A stretch of DNA of 38,397 bases from Longitalea luteola (GTDB lineage: Bacteria; Bacteroidota; Bacteroidia; Chitinophagales; Chitinophagaceae), in the NCBI RefSeq assembly GCF_017356035.1, contig NZ_JAFIQX010000020.1:1-38397 (forward strand), written 5' to 3'. This document shows, one piece after another, positions 1 to 7,816 of this stretch (position 1 is its first letter; each line of letters begins with the position of its first letter). The position numbers were made by a program, and so were the translations under genes. The notes beneath the pieces are model-generated. The model ran no database searches and was not told the DNA's origin. It was given only the letters and a program-made list of their open reading frames with translations.

Positions 1-659
1 GGTTCATTCAACATTTCTTTATACTCTTTTATTTGAGCGCTGTAGTAATAAGCCTGCGCTTTAAAATCATTGAAGTCTTTGGTAATACCACGGGGGAGAT
101 TGGCATACTTACTCAAAGAGGCTTTTATCTGCTGCTTACGCTGCTGTATAAAGACTTTTACCTGTTCGGTCTGCTCAAGCTTTCCCTGCAACTGATTCAC
201 CTGAGAAAGCGAGCTTGTTAATTTCTCCTGTACCTCTTTGGACTGACCCAATAAATTGCTGTTTTGTCCAAGGAACGACAAACTGGTTTTAACACTGTCC
301 AACATTGGAATATAACCGCCACCTCTCTTTGATATTTTATCTCCCGCAGATTTTACTTTCGCAATCATCTGCGTATATTCCTTTTCAGTGTTGGCAAATA
401 ATTGTTTGGCGCCGGTAGAATCTACTCTGGCCAGTTTACGCTGCATTCTCTTTTCCCGGCTAAATAATTTATGGAGATATTTTTCCGTTTGCTTCGTAAC
501 TTTCTCCTGCAGGTCATTGTATTTGTTTTCAACCTTTGAGAAATAAGTTGAAGGGACATCAAGGATGCTATTTGAAGAATGTTTAGTATCCTGGGCCATT
601 CCCGATTTATGACAAAGCATGACGGCACATAAAATAAGTAGGATAAGATTATTTTTCAT
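1..659 (-). CDS. Secreted coiled-coil protein, N-terminal part (C-terminus beyond left edge)
   Basis: An ATG at 659-657 opens a minus-strand frame with no stop down to base 1, so about 219 residues are visible and the C-terminus lies outside. It starts with a Sec signal peptide (MKNNLILLILCAVMLCHKSG, then MAQ). Long charged heptad-like helices follow, rich in K, E and Q (for example QGKLEQTEQVKVFIQQRKQQ). The architecture resembles the N-terminal half of the 792-residue coiled-coil/beta-barrel protein at 32791-35169, so this is probably a paralogue that also ends in a barrel, although the barrel part is not visible. I recall similar proteins beside Rhs loci in Chitinophagaceae but know no name. 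The upstream sequence is AT-rich without a clear Shine-Dalgarno, as is usual in the phylum. Function unknown; an envelope role is inferred. Confidence 0.75.
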   Translation of the reverse strand, partial: MKNNLILLILCAVMLCHKSGMAQDTKHSSNSILDVPSTYFSKVENKYNDLQEKVTKQTEKYLHKLFSREKRMQRKLARVDSTGAKQLFANTEKEYTQMIAKVKSAGDKISKRGGGYIPMLDSVKTSLSFLGQNSNLLGQSKEVQEKLTSSLSQVNQLQGKLEQTEQVKVFIQQRKQQIKASLSKYANLPRGITKDFNDFKAQAYYYSAQIKEYKEMLNE

Positions 660-1480
660 TAAATAGAGGTATTATTTATTTTTCATTCTGCTCCATCGCC
701 TTAATTTGTTAGCTCAAAACGCCTGTAATTTTTGATATGCATCTGAACCATGCGCATGGCGAATCAGCCACCCCTAAAAAGAACGGTTAATGTTTTCCTT
801 AAACAAATAAATTCTAATACCTAGTTAAAAATAGAACCTGTTGGTAGTATAAGTGTACTTGCCTAATAACTAAAACGGGCAACTGAAGATTCTTCATTTG
901 TGTGTAAGCTTTTGGTTAGGGATAATGCAAATTTATAACAACAAGAGGCATCGAAAAAAAATTATTCGTCACATATTATAATTGTGCCGTTCTGCTAATA
1001 GACGTACGGATTCAGGCCACAAGAGTGGTCTTTACATAAATATATCATCTTCAAGTTGCTTACTGTACGCGAAGCCATCATAAACGATACGGTGCCTTAC
1101 TTACCTGTTGTTACCACCACAGATAACTAATTTAATTAAATAAACATGCAAACGTTTGACCAGTAAGCCTGATCCCACAGGTACTGGTTATCGGTCCATT
1201 TTCGTTCTCCTCATACGTTCACTGATAAAAAAGGAATGACACTATTTCCTATAATAGCGAATAACGGCACTTATAATGTAAATGTCAGGGTCGGCCTAAT
1301 GGCCAATATCGGGATAAAAATCACCTAAACTGTCGACCATGTCCGGCGATGATTGAAGGACTAATCCGCTATCATCCAGGCGTTTTATGCGCACAACTTA
1401 CGTATCAACGACTGTACCGTTCATAACTGTCAAGATTTCAATGGTAGATGTAGATAATTGCCTCTAATCATTCTCACATT
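660..1480. other. Gene-poor stretch of about 820 bases
   Basis: Both strands are broken by frequent stops and no complete gene was found. The first 100 bases presumably carry the promoter of the minus-strand gene that begins at 659. The rest contains one short protein-like stretch (1173-1328, listed separately). Otherwise nothing recognisable is seen; it reads as decayed intergenic DNA between the left coiled-coil gene and the mobilization module. Confidence 0.6.
1173..1328 (+). pseudogene. Possible remnant of an Ig-like/adhesin repeat protein
   Basis: A stop-to-stop frame on the plus strand reads YWLSVHFRSPHTFTDKKG followed shortly by NNGTYNVNVRV. The second motif resembles the end of the Ig-like repeats common in Bacteroidota surface adhesins (consensus around N-x-G-T-Y-x-V-x-V). 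There is no start codon, the flanks are full of stops, and only about 50 codons survive. If real, it is a decayed fragment. This is the weakest call here and could be chance. Confidence 0.22.
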
Positions 1481-1822
1481 TCATAAAGGCCTGGATAAAC
1501 CAGATCTTTTTCTTTGGTCCGCATGTACTTCAATGAGGTAAACCGCTTGTGTAGGGCAGGTAGTAAAATCGATCGCCCCACCGGGCAATACATAGCGCCC
1601 TGTTTCCTGGCAGTATACCGTCAATTGAATTTTTTGGCTGGTTGATTTTACCGTGAAGTAGCAGTTGATCGCCATTACTTTCTTCGCCCATATCTTGAAG
1701 TCCAGTATCGCTTCATAGGTCCCCACCGGAACATGTTCCGCAGCAAAGTGGTAATGACCGGGATGCCATCCACTGGCGATCGCCTTACCCCACGACACAA
1801 CATTGCGTACTTCACTTGCCAT
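1481..1822 (-). CDS. Conserved hypothetical protein of the mobilization region
   Basis: A 113-residue protein starting MASEVRNVVSWGKAIASG, with an ATG that overlaps the last 11 bases of the upstream gene (1812-2105), which implies translational coupling. A longer in-frame start exists at 1951, but that part reads as an out-of-frame copy of the upstream gene, so the ATG at 1822 is preferred. The body alternates hydrophobic and polar residues (HYHFAAEHVPVGTYEAILDF, INCYFTV, QLTVYC), suggesting a small beta-rich fold. No signal peptide or catalytic motif is seen. Together with its partner it lies back-to-back with the primase-like gene at 2273. I recall such pairs near Bacteroidota mob genes but cannot name a domain. 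Function unknown. Confidence 0.6.
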   Translation of the reverse strand: MASEVRNVVSWGKAIASGWHPGHYHFAAEHVPVGTYEAILDFKIWAKKVMAINCYFTVKSTSQKIQLTVYCQETGRYVLPGGAIDFTTCPTQAVYLIEVHADQRKRSGLSRPL

Positions 1823-2105
1823 TGCTGATAAGGGCGTTGATCTTTTCATAGGTTTCAGACAGGCCAGCGGTAACCAGGATGTCACCGGTAATGTCCTGTA
1901 ACTTTTCCAGCGAGGCGGCGTCAGCCGCCTGAAGCAGCCCCGCTGCTTCATGATCGGCCTTTACCAGAAGGCCGATCTCAATCGCCTTGGAGAGAAACAA
2001 AACTGCTTTTCGGGGGATTTTTAGATTGAGTTTAACCTCATCGTTCATGCCAGGGGTGGCCAACAGCGTTTCATAAATGATCCGCACATCCTTACTTGAT
2101 AACAT
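1812..2105 (-). CDS. Small helical conserved hypothetical protein, divergent from the mob operon
   Basis: The 97-residue product begins MLSSKDVRIIYETLLATPGM and is predicted almost entirely helical, with a patch KIPRKAVLFLSKAIEIGLL. In-frame codons extend upstream to 2237, but residues before this ATG are low-quality and run into the intergenic region, so 2105 is taken as the start. The C-terminus (ALISNGK) overlaps the next gene. Its divergent position about 170 bases from the primase/mob genes would suit a regulator or plasmid/ICE maintenance factor, but no DNA-binding motif is obvious. Function unknown; call based on coding character and context. Confidence 0.6.
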   Translation of the reverse strand: MLSSKDVRIIYETLLATPGMNDEVKLNLKIPRKAVLFLSKAIEIGLLVKADHEAAGLLQAADAASLEKLQDITGDILVTAGLSETYEKINALISNGK

Positions 2106-2272
2106 ACTCGAATCTTTCGTTCTCACTAAATCTTGTTCACGGTTTAAAATTAGAGAACCGGATTTGAAATGGAGCGATTGCACCCATGTAGAATATACAG
2201 GGGTCATTACTTTGTTGTGCCGACTTTCTAAATTCACCTGTCAACTGAATTGTGAACTTGAAAAATGTGTTT

Positions 2273-3169
2273 ATGAAAATCAGCGAAGCAAACGCAAAGG
2301 ACATCGTGGAATTCCTGTCCAAGCTGGGTTTTGAACCCTATCAAAAAAGAGGTATCCATTACTGGTATCTTTCTCCATTTGGCGATGAAAAAACGCCCTC
2401 GTTCAAGGTGAATATCAAGTTGAACAAGTGGTATGATTGGAGCGGCGGCGAAAAAAAAGGCGGCGACCTGGTCAACTTCGGCACCCGCTACTTCAACTGT
2501 TCAGTGAAAGATTTTCTGGCGAAAATGGATTCGTATTACATTTCGATCACCGCACATAAGACGCAGCCCCATGTGATCAAGGCCAAGCAGGAAAAGGATG
2601 CCGAGATCGAGGTAAAATCGGTACGCTCCTTAACCTCCTTTGCGCTGTTAAACTACATGAAAAAGAGAAAGATTCCGCAGCATATCGGGCAGCGTTATTG
2701 CCAGGAAGTACACTACGAATTAAAAGGCAAAATGTATTACAGTATTGGCTTTAAAAATGACGCTGGCGGCTATGCGATGCGCAATGAATACGTAAAGTCC
2801 GCAAGTACCCCTAACGTCCCCACTTTTATAAATAATGGCGTCAAGGACGTAGCTGTTTTTGAGGGCTTTTTTGACTTCCTTTCCTACAAGGCGATGTATG
2901 ACAAACAGCAGGAGCCTCAGCGCAATTATCTTATCCTGAACTCCACATCTTTTTTTGAAGACAAACTGCCATTAATGCAGGAGCACGAGAAAGTCCACCT
3001 CTATTTGGACAACGACAAGACCGGTGACAAATGTGTCGGCCAGGCGGTGTCGCTGGATAAAGAGCGGTTCATCGATGAGCGACACCTCTACAAGAATTAC
3101 AATGACCTAAACGACTGGCTGGTGAATTTCGGCTTAAGCCAAAAGCAGGGCACCCGGCAGCACCTGTAG
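2273..3169 (+). CDS. Toprim-domain DNA primase-like protein with a Cys-less CHC2-type N-terminus
   Basis: A 298-residue protein from the ATG at 2273 (MKISEANAKDIVEFLSKLGF); a GTG at 2252 would add seven residues. Residues ~30-70 follow the bacterial primase zinc-finger pattern (SPFGDEKTPSF, WYDWSGGEKKGGDLVNF), but the zinc-binding Cys and His positions are replaced, so it probably binds no zinc. The C-terminal half is a Toprim domain: acidic Glu197 in VAVFEGFFDFLSY and Asp246/Asp248 in LDNDKTGDK, the metal-binding residues used for RNA primer synthesis. Primase-like proteins of this type accompany mobilizable elements in Bacteroidota and probably prime the complementary strand of transferred DNA. 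It sits just upstream of the oriT candidate and the relaxase. Confidence 0.85.
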   Translation: MKISEANAKDIVEFLSKLGFEPYQKRGIHYWYLSPFGDEKTPSFKVNIKLNKWYDWSGGEKKGGDLVNFGTRYFNCSVKDFLAKMDSYYISITAHKTQPHVIKAKQEKDAEIEVKSVRSLTSFALLNYMKKRKIPQHIGQRYCQEVHYELKGKMYYSIGFKNDAGGYAMRNEYVKSASTPNVPTFINNGVKDVAVFEGFFDFLSYKAMYDKQQEPQRNYLILNSTSFFEDKLPLMQEHEKVHLYLDNDKTGDKCVGQAVSLDKERFIDERHLYKNYNDLNDWLVNFGLSQKQGTRQHL

Positions 3170-3182
3170 TTTCTTTCTTTTC

Positions 3183-3341
3183 GACCGCATGCCGTGCGGT
3201 CATCTTTCAAATGCACCATACCGCGCAGAAGGAAAACCCTGGTTCTACGCGGGCGTAAGATCGCCTGCTGGCTACGATCGGCCAGATGTAGCGTTGTCAT
3301 ACAACGCGCAAGAAACAGGCCACCCACTCCGAAGTCGTGGG
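3183..3341 (+). other. oriT: Candidate origin of transfer (oriT): three hairpins upstream of the relaxase genes
   Basis: The non-coding gap between the primase and the mobilization genes holds three inverted repeats. GACCGCA/TGCGGTC at 3183-3189 and 3195-3201 has a 5-base loop. GCGTTGT/ACAACGC at 3291-3297 and 3301-3307 has a 3-base loop and is perfect. CCCAC/GTGGG lies at 3323-3327 and 3337-3341. MOBP-family oriT regions usually lie just upstream of their relaxase genes and carry hairpins next to the nick site. The first hairpin could instead be a terminator for the primase gene, although its T-run is poor. The exact nick site cannot be read from the sequence. Confidence 0.5.
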
Positions 3342-3397
3342 CGTCATTTGGAAGACCAGGATATACATCTTTTTTGAACCGAATAAATGCTACCGTG

Positions 3398-3787
3398 ATG
3401 AGTGAAAAAGCAAAAAGAAACCGCCTGGTGCAGGCAAGGCTTACACCGGCTGAGTACGATCGCATCTACAAAAAGTTTTCGAAAACAACCTGCCGCAAGC
3501 TTAGTGATTATATGCGAAAGGTGCTGCTCGACAAGGCCGTCACCGTGAATATGCGAAACCAGTCGCTGGATGACTTTATGGCAGAGATGGTTCGCCTGCG
3601 ATCAGAGCTAAACGCGATTGGAAATAACTACAATCAGCTCGTCAAAAGGCTGCATTCAATGGAGCAAATTTCAGAGTTAAAAGTGTGGCTAACGCTAAAC
3701 GAATCCGCCCGCAAACTGCTGCTCTCAAAGGTTGAGGAAATCAAGGCAAAAATCGCTCAAATCAACGATAAATGGTTGCAGTCATAA
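3398..3787 (+). CDS. Relaxosome accessory protein, MobC/ribbon-helix-helix type
   Basis: A 129-residue basic protein from the ATG at 3398 (MSEKAKRNRLVQARLTPAEY). The longer in-frame extension upstream crosses the oriT candidate and is unlikely to be translated. The N-terminus (RLVQARLTPAEYDRI then KLSDYMRKVLL) matches the ribbon-helix-helix DNA-binding segment of bacterial mobilization accessory proteins (MobC-type, Pfam PF05713). The middle (LRSELNAIGNNYNQLVKRLH) carries the family's N-x-I-G-N-N-x-N-Q pattern. These proteins bind and open oriT for the relaxase. The stop overlaps the relaxase start by 16 bases, so the two are translationally coupled. In Bacteroides nomenclature the equivalent gene is often called mobA or mobB, so no symbol is given. 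Confidence 0.85.
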   Translation: MSEKAKRNRLVQARLTPAEYDRIYKKFSKTTCRKLSDYMRKVLLDKAVTVNMRNQSLDDFMAEMVRLRSELNAIGNNYNQLVKRLHSMEQISELKVWLTLNESARKLLLSKVEEIKAKIAQINDKWLQS

Positions 3788-5160
3788 AGTTCAGCTCCAG
3801 CCTTAAAAATGTGCTGAACTATAACGAAAGTAAGCTGAAGCAGGACGTCGTAATAAAGGACGAAAACGGGCAGGAAAAAAAGATAAAAAAGGCTGCTTTT
3901 ATCCACGCCTCCGGATATGCAAAAGACACGGAAAAACTTGGCTATACCGACAAGGAAAAACGCCTGGAAAAACTCATGCAACTGCGGGAAAGCAGGCAGC
4001 GAAGCGTGGTACATATTTCGCTGAATTTTGATCCGTCTGAAAAGCTTGATCAAAACCGGCTTCGGGAGATCGCGGATGCCTACATGCAGAAGATTGGTTT
4101 TGCAGATCAGCCCTACCTCGTGTATGAGCATCGGGATGCCGGCCACCCACACATCCACATCGTTTCCACAATCATAAAACAGGATGGTGAACCGATCAAC
4201 ACGCACAATATCGGGAAGAGTGTTTCCGAACCTGCCCGCCGCCAGTTGGAAGATGAATTTAAACTCGTAAAGGCGGACAGCCGTAAGCAAAAAGAACACT
4301 TTGAATTAAAGCCCGTTGATACTGCCAAAGTCCAATACGGCCGGAGTGAAACAAAACGCGCCATTACTAATGTATTGGACACGGTCTTACCCTATTATAA
4401 CTATACCTCACTGCCGGAGCTGAACGCCGTGCTCAAACACTACAATGTGATGGCCGATCAGGGCAGTGAAAAGTCGCGCGTCTACAAAAATAACGGCCTT
4501 GTCTACCGTGTTCTGGATGAGCAGGGAAAAATGGTCGGCGTACCCATCAAGGCGAGTGATCTCTACCTCAAACCCACGATGAAATACCTGCAGAAACGCT
4601 TTGATATAAACGCGCCGCTCCGCGCGCCCCTAAAACAGCGGATCAAAAACGCCATTGACCTGGCACTGCTGAAAAGCGCAGTCACCACGCTTGACGACTT
4701 ACAGTCCGTTTTGAAAAAGGAAAGCATCCAACTGGTACTACGCCACAATAAGGACGGGTCGGTCGGTAGTTTGACCATTGTGGACCACAAAAAAAAGGTG
4801 ATGTTCAAAGGAAGCGATTTGCATAAAAATTACAGTGCCGCCGCCATTCAGGAACGACTGCGGGCAAAAACTCAAAATCAGGACGAAACGCAAACGCTTC
4901 AGCAAAAACAGCAACCCGCACAAACGGCGCAGAAGCAGGAGCAAACAACTAATCCGGCGCAACAACCGAAGGTGCACCCGCGCCTTCCTGCAGAGCAAAA
5001 AGATCTGCCGGCCAAACAAGGCGAAAAGCAACCCGTGCTGCCGTCAACCGGACGGGGACTGCTGGAAGTGCTTTTACAACCGGAACCGGGTTCGGACCAG
5101 GTACCCTTTGACCAACCACAACAAAAGAAAAAACGCAAGAAAAAACGACTTCACTTATAA
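3772..5160 (+). CDS. MOBP-type relaxase (mobilization nuclease)
   Basis: A 462-residue relaxase/mobilization nuclease (VirD2/MobA family, Pfam PF03432) that would nick oriT and stay bound to the transferred strand. The N-terminus MVAVIKFSSSLKNVLNYNES holds the probable catalytic Tyr17. The metal-binding motif is EHRDAGHPHIHIVS, with His125, His127 and His129 forming H-x-H-x-H. The C-terminal ~130 residues are low-complexity, rich in Q, P and K, ending in a very basic tail (KKKRKKKRLHL) that may contact DNA or the coupling protein. It overlaps the RHH accessory gene and is followed 16 bases later by the coupling-protein gene, so these three form one transfer operon. Confidence 0.92.
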   Translation: MVAVIKFSSSLKNVLNYNESKLKQDVVIKDENGQEKKIKKAAFIHASGYAKDTEKLGYTDKEKRLEKLMQLRESRQRSVVHISLNFDPSEKLDQNRLREIADAYMQKIGFADQPYLVYEHRDAGHPHIHIVSTIIKQDGEPINTHNIGKSVSEPARRQLEDEFKLVKADSRKQKEHFELKPVDTAKVQYGRSETKRAITNVLDTVLPYYNYTSLPELNAVLKHYNVMADQGSEKSRVYKNNGLVYRVLDEQGKMVGVPIKASDLYLKPTMKYLQKRFDINAPLRAPLKQRIKNAIDLALLKSAVTTLDDLQSVLKKESIQLVLRHNKDGSVGSLTIVDHKKKVMFKGSDLHKNYSAAAIQERLRAKTQNQDETQTLQQKQQPAQTAQKQEQTTNPAQQPKVHPRLPAEQKDLPAKQGEKQPVLPSTGRGLLEVLLQPEPGSDQVPFDQPQQKKKRKKKRLHL

Positions 5161-5176
5161 CAAAAAAGGAGGATAT

Positions 5177-7162
5177 ATGGGTGCGATGACAGGTGAGAAT
5201 GAAATCGGGCTACGGAAGATCATCGACATGACGCGCATGATCAGCATTGTTGTTTTATTGATTCACTTTTATTATTACTGCTACGGGGCCTTTGCGCAGT
5301 GGGAATTGACCCACACCATTGGCGATCGGTTCCTGGCAAACATTGGCCGTTCGGGCCTCTTTAAACAGTTCAACGGGTCCAAACTGGTATCCCTTCTTTT
5401 CCTGGCGATTTCGTTGGTCGGTGCGAAAGGCAGGAAAAATCCAAAATCCAATTACCATACGTGCTATGTCTATATAATCTGCGGACTGCTTGTGTATTTT
5501 ATAAGCGGCCTGGTGCTGTCCGTAAAGGGACTGGAGCTGACGCAGGTAGCCCAACTCTACATGGTGCTTACCGGGACCGGTTACCTGTTGATTTTAACGG
5601 GCGGCGTTACACTTTCCAGGATCATTAAGAGCAAATTGAGTAATGAGGTTTTTAACCGGGCGAACGAAACCTTTCCGCAGGAAGAACGGCTCCTGACTAA
5701 TCCTTATTCCATCAACCTTCCGGCTGTTTATAAATTAAAAGGCGGGACGCGGAAGATGTGGATCAATTATGTCAACCCTCGAAGGGGCCTGTTGGTGCTG
5801 GGCTCACCAGGATCAGGAAAAAGCTGGTACATAATCGAGAATGCGATCAGGCAGCTCAGCGATAAATCGTTCGCCCAATTTGTGTTTGACTTCAAGTATC
5901 CGGAGCTGACCAACCTGCCCTATAACCTTTACCTGAAAAACAAGCATAAGTACCCGGTAGAGCCAAAATTTTTCTGTGTAAACTTCACCACGCCGATTCA
6001 CCGGCTCAATCCACTGTATCCGGACATGCTGCACGATCTCGTGGATGCGATTGAAGCGAGTAAAACAATGCTGCTGAGTATTAACAAGACGTGGGCCAGC
6101 CGACAAGGAGAATTTTTCGTGGAGTCCCCAATTAACCTGCTGGCCGCCGTGATCTGGTTTTTGAAAAAGTTTGACGGCGGTAAATATTGCACACTGCCCC
6201 ATGCCATCGAACTGCTCCAGCTTCCTTACGATAAGCTGTTCACCGTGCTGAATTATGAGCCGGAGATCGAAACTTTGGTTAATCCGTTCAGCAATGCCTA
6301 CCTGAACGACGTAATGGAAACGGTGGACAACCAACTCGCCTCTGTGAAAATACCGTTGGGCCGGTTGTCATCCCCCAGTCTGTATTACATTCTTTCAGGC
6401 AATGACTTCACGTTGGATATCAATAACCCGAAAGAGCCAAAGATCTTCTGTCTGGGTAATGACCCGCTGAAAGCAGATGCTTTGGCACCGGTCATATCGT
6501 TGATCTGTGACCGCCTAAATAAGATCATTAACCAACCAGGCCGGTACAAGTGCGCCACCATTTATGATGAGTTCGCTACGATCCGCGCATCCAGCGTACT
6601 AAGGGTGATCGGCCAGGGGCGATCAAACGACATCATCTGCATTATCGCACTGCAGGATTACAGCCAATTAAAACAGGTCTATAGTCGTGAGGAAGCGGAG
6701 GCCATATTCAACATGACCGGTAACATTATTAGCGGCCAGGTAAGCGGCGAAACCGCGAAGCTTTTGTCCGAACGTTTTCCCAAAATTATGCAGGACCGCG
6801 AGAGCATGTCCATAAACAGCAGCGACACGTCGATCAGCCGTTCAAAGCAGCTGGAAGCATCGATTCCACCAAGCACAATTTCCAGCCTTTCAAGCGGTGA
6901 GTTTGTCGGGATCACAGCTGACAATCCGGACCAGCCGATTGAATTAAAAGCCCATCATTGCCGCATCGTTAATGATGTGCAGGCGCTTGCTTCGGAAAAG
7001 GCGGCCTTTAAGCCCTTGCCGGAGTCGAAAGAAGCCAATGACCCGAAGGAGATCCAGCGGGTGTTTTTCGAGATCAAGCAGCACGTGCAGGACATAGCCG
7101 AAGTGGTGATGGAGCGGATGTTGAACGATCCGGCAAAAGAACATCTAATTATTAAAAAATAG
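5177..7162 (+). CDS. YWFCY-domain type IV coupling protein (conjugal transfer MobC/TraG/VirD4-like)
   Basis: A 661-residue protein that couples the relaxase-DNA complex to a type IV secretion channel. The start at 5177 follows a strong Shine-Dalgarno, AAAAAAGGAGGATAT, which decides against the much longer in-frame opening at 4835 inside the relaxase gene. Residues ~20-150 contain four hydrophobic segments, with HFYYYCY at 30-36, the signature of the YWFCY N-terminal domain. A Walker A motif GSPGSGKS lies at 209-216 and a Walker B CATIYDEF with Asp464/Glu465; the later GQGRSNDI stretch fits the TraG/TraD ATPase core. No other T4SS genes are in the window, so transfer would rely on a helper element. 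Its last ~30 codons recur at 35743. Confidence 0.92.
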   Translation: MGAMTGENEIGLRKIIDMTRMISIVVLLIHFYYYCYGAFAQWELTHTIGDRFLANIGRSGLFKQFNGSKLVSLLFLAISLVGAKGRKNPKSNYHTCYVYIICGLLVYFISGLVLSVKGLELTQVAQLYMVLTGTGYLLILTGGVTLSRIIKSKLSNEVFNRANETFPQEERLLTNPYSINLPAVYKLKGGTRKMWINYVNPRRGLLVLGSPGSGKSWYIIENAIRQLSDKSFAQFVFDFKYPELTNLPYNLYLKNKHKYPVEPKFFCVNFTTPIHRLNPLYPDMLHDLVDAIEASKTMLLSINKTWASRQGEFFVESPINLLAAVIWFLKKFDGGKYCTLPHAIELLQLPYDKLFTVLNYEPEIETLVNPFSNAYLNDVMETVDNQLASVKIPLGRLSSPSLYYILSGNDFTLDINNPKEPKIFCLGNDPLKADALAPVISLICDRLNKIINQPGRYKCATIYDEFATIRASSVLRVIGQGRSNDIICIIALQDYSQLKQVYSREEAEAIFNMTGNIISGQVSGETAKLLSERFPKIMQDRESMSINSSDTSISRSKQLEASIPPSTISSLSSGEFVGITADNPDQPIELKAHHCRIVNDVQALASEKAAFKPLPESKEANDPKEIQRVFFEIKQHVQDIAEVVMERMLNDPAKEHLIIKK

Positions 7163-7668
7163 ATGGCCGAAAATAAAAAGCCGACAAAAATTATCTTTCC
7201 AATTCAAACAAATTGATAAAACGGTATCTTTTAAACAAGGACAATGACAAAACATAAGAAAACTGAAAATTCTAGATCTTCCTGCAGTCATTTACACTAC
7301 GTAACACCCAGTCGGATAAAGATGATGCAAAGTGGCTGAATTGCATGGGTTAATTCCGTAGTAGCAGTTCTTTGAGTTTTACCAGGCGTTCATAGAAAGA
7401 AGAAAAGGTGTTCTTCCCAATGTTGGCGCGGGCACATGCCAAATGATTTTTGATAAACTTTTGGACATCAATCACTTTTTGAGCTTGCATTACCTCTATT
7501 TCTTCCGGTAATTCTACTGTTCCAAAAAACTGCTCCAGATCATTCAATTCTTTTTCTGAGTACATGATACAAAGATGGCACAATAATTCAATCGATGTAT
7601 TAAAGGGGATAAATAATGGAAGCGTTTATACGGGTGCTATGAACGTACCGAAAAACATAAAGCCAATG
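7072..7668 (+). repeat. Direct repeat copy A (coupling-protein tail, DUF6965-like gene, ligase start)
   Basis: About 597 bases closely resembling 35743-36337 in the same orientation. By eye identity is roughly 85-90 percent, with small indels. The shared block runs from AGATCAAGCAGC inside the coupling-protein gene through its stop, the intergenic region, the DUF6965-like gene and the first ten codons of a LigD-type ligase, ending at GCCAATG. Copy A is the better preserved: both its coupling-protein reading frame and its DUF6965-like frame are open. Confidence 0.88.
7350..7565 (-). CDS. DUF6965-like small protein
   Basis: A 71-residue protein starting MYSEKELNDLEQFFGTVELP, facing the coupling-protein gene. 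The pattern E-L-x-x-L-E-x-F-F, then E-L-P-x-E-I, then F-I-K-N-H-L and a C-terminal Y-E-R-L-x-x-L-K-E-L-L matches what I recall of DUF6965, a small helical Bacteroidota family of unknown function. The GTG/ATG-rich upstream extension to 7583 is ignored because the ATG at 7565 starts exactly where the family similarity begins. A second copy in the right-hand repeat (36021-36234) is destroyed by frameshifts, which suggests the product is dispensable there. Role unknown. Confidence 0.65.
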   Translation of the reverse strand: MYSEKELNDLEQFFGTVELPEEIEVMQAQKVIDVQKFIKNHLACARANIGKNTFSSFYERLVKLKELLLRN

Positions 7669-7761
7669 CTAGCAAGTTTGCACAATACTGCTTTTGATCG
7701 GAAAGGCTGGAATTTTGAGATCAAATATGATGGATACCGGATAATTTCTTATATCGCATTA
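7639..7761 (+). pseudogene. Truncated LigD-type ATP-dependent DNA ligase, N-terminal fragment
   Basis: Starting at the ATG at 7639 the frame reads MNVPKNIKPMLASL and then GWNFEIKYDGYRIISYI. This is the opening of the LigD ligase domain: the PMLA motif and nucleotidyl-transfer motif I E-x-K-Y-D-G, with Lys29 as the lysine that would be adenylated. Family resemblance stops after about 41 codons, and the frame continues into unrelated sequence antisense to the next gene. A full ligase domain needs about 300 residues, so this is a dead fragment. In repeat copy B the same gene start is cut even earlier, after MNMPKNIRPM. Confidence 0.72.
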
Positions 7762-7816
7762 CGGCGCCATCTACGAATACCACTTATTATGAGCGGATGT
7801 ATTCGGGAAGATAAAC

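Noticed and set aside
422-628. Minus-strand 68-codon frame within the left-edge gene
   Set aside because: It is out of frame with the signal-peptide-bearing coiled-coil frame that is open from 659 to base 1, so it is a shadow.
4835-5176. In-frame N-terminal extension of the coupling protein by 114 residues
   Set aside because: It lies wholly inside the relaxase gene in another frame, is rich in Arg/Lys/Cys like a shadow frame, and a strong Shine-Dalgarno precedes the ATG at 5177.
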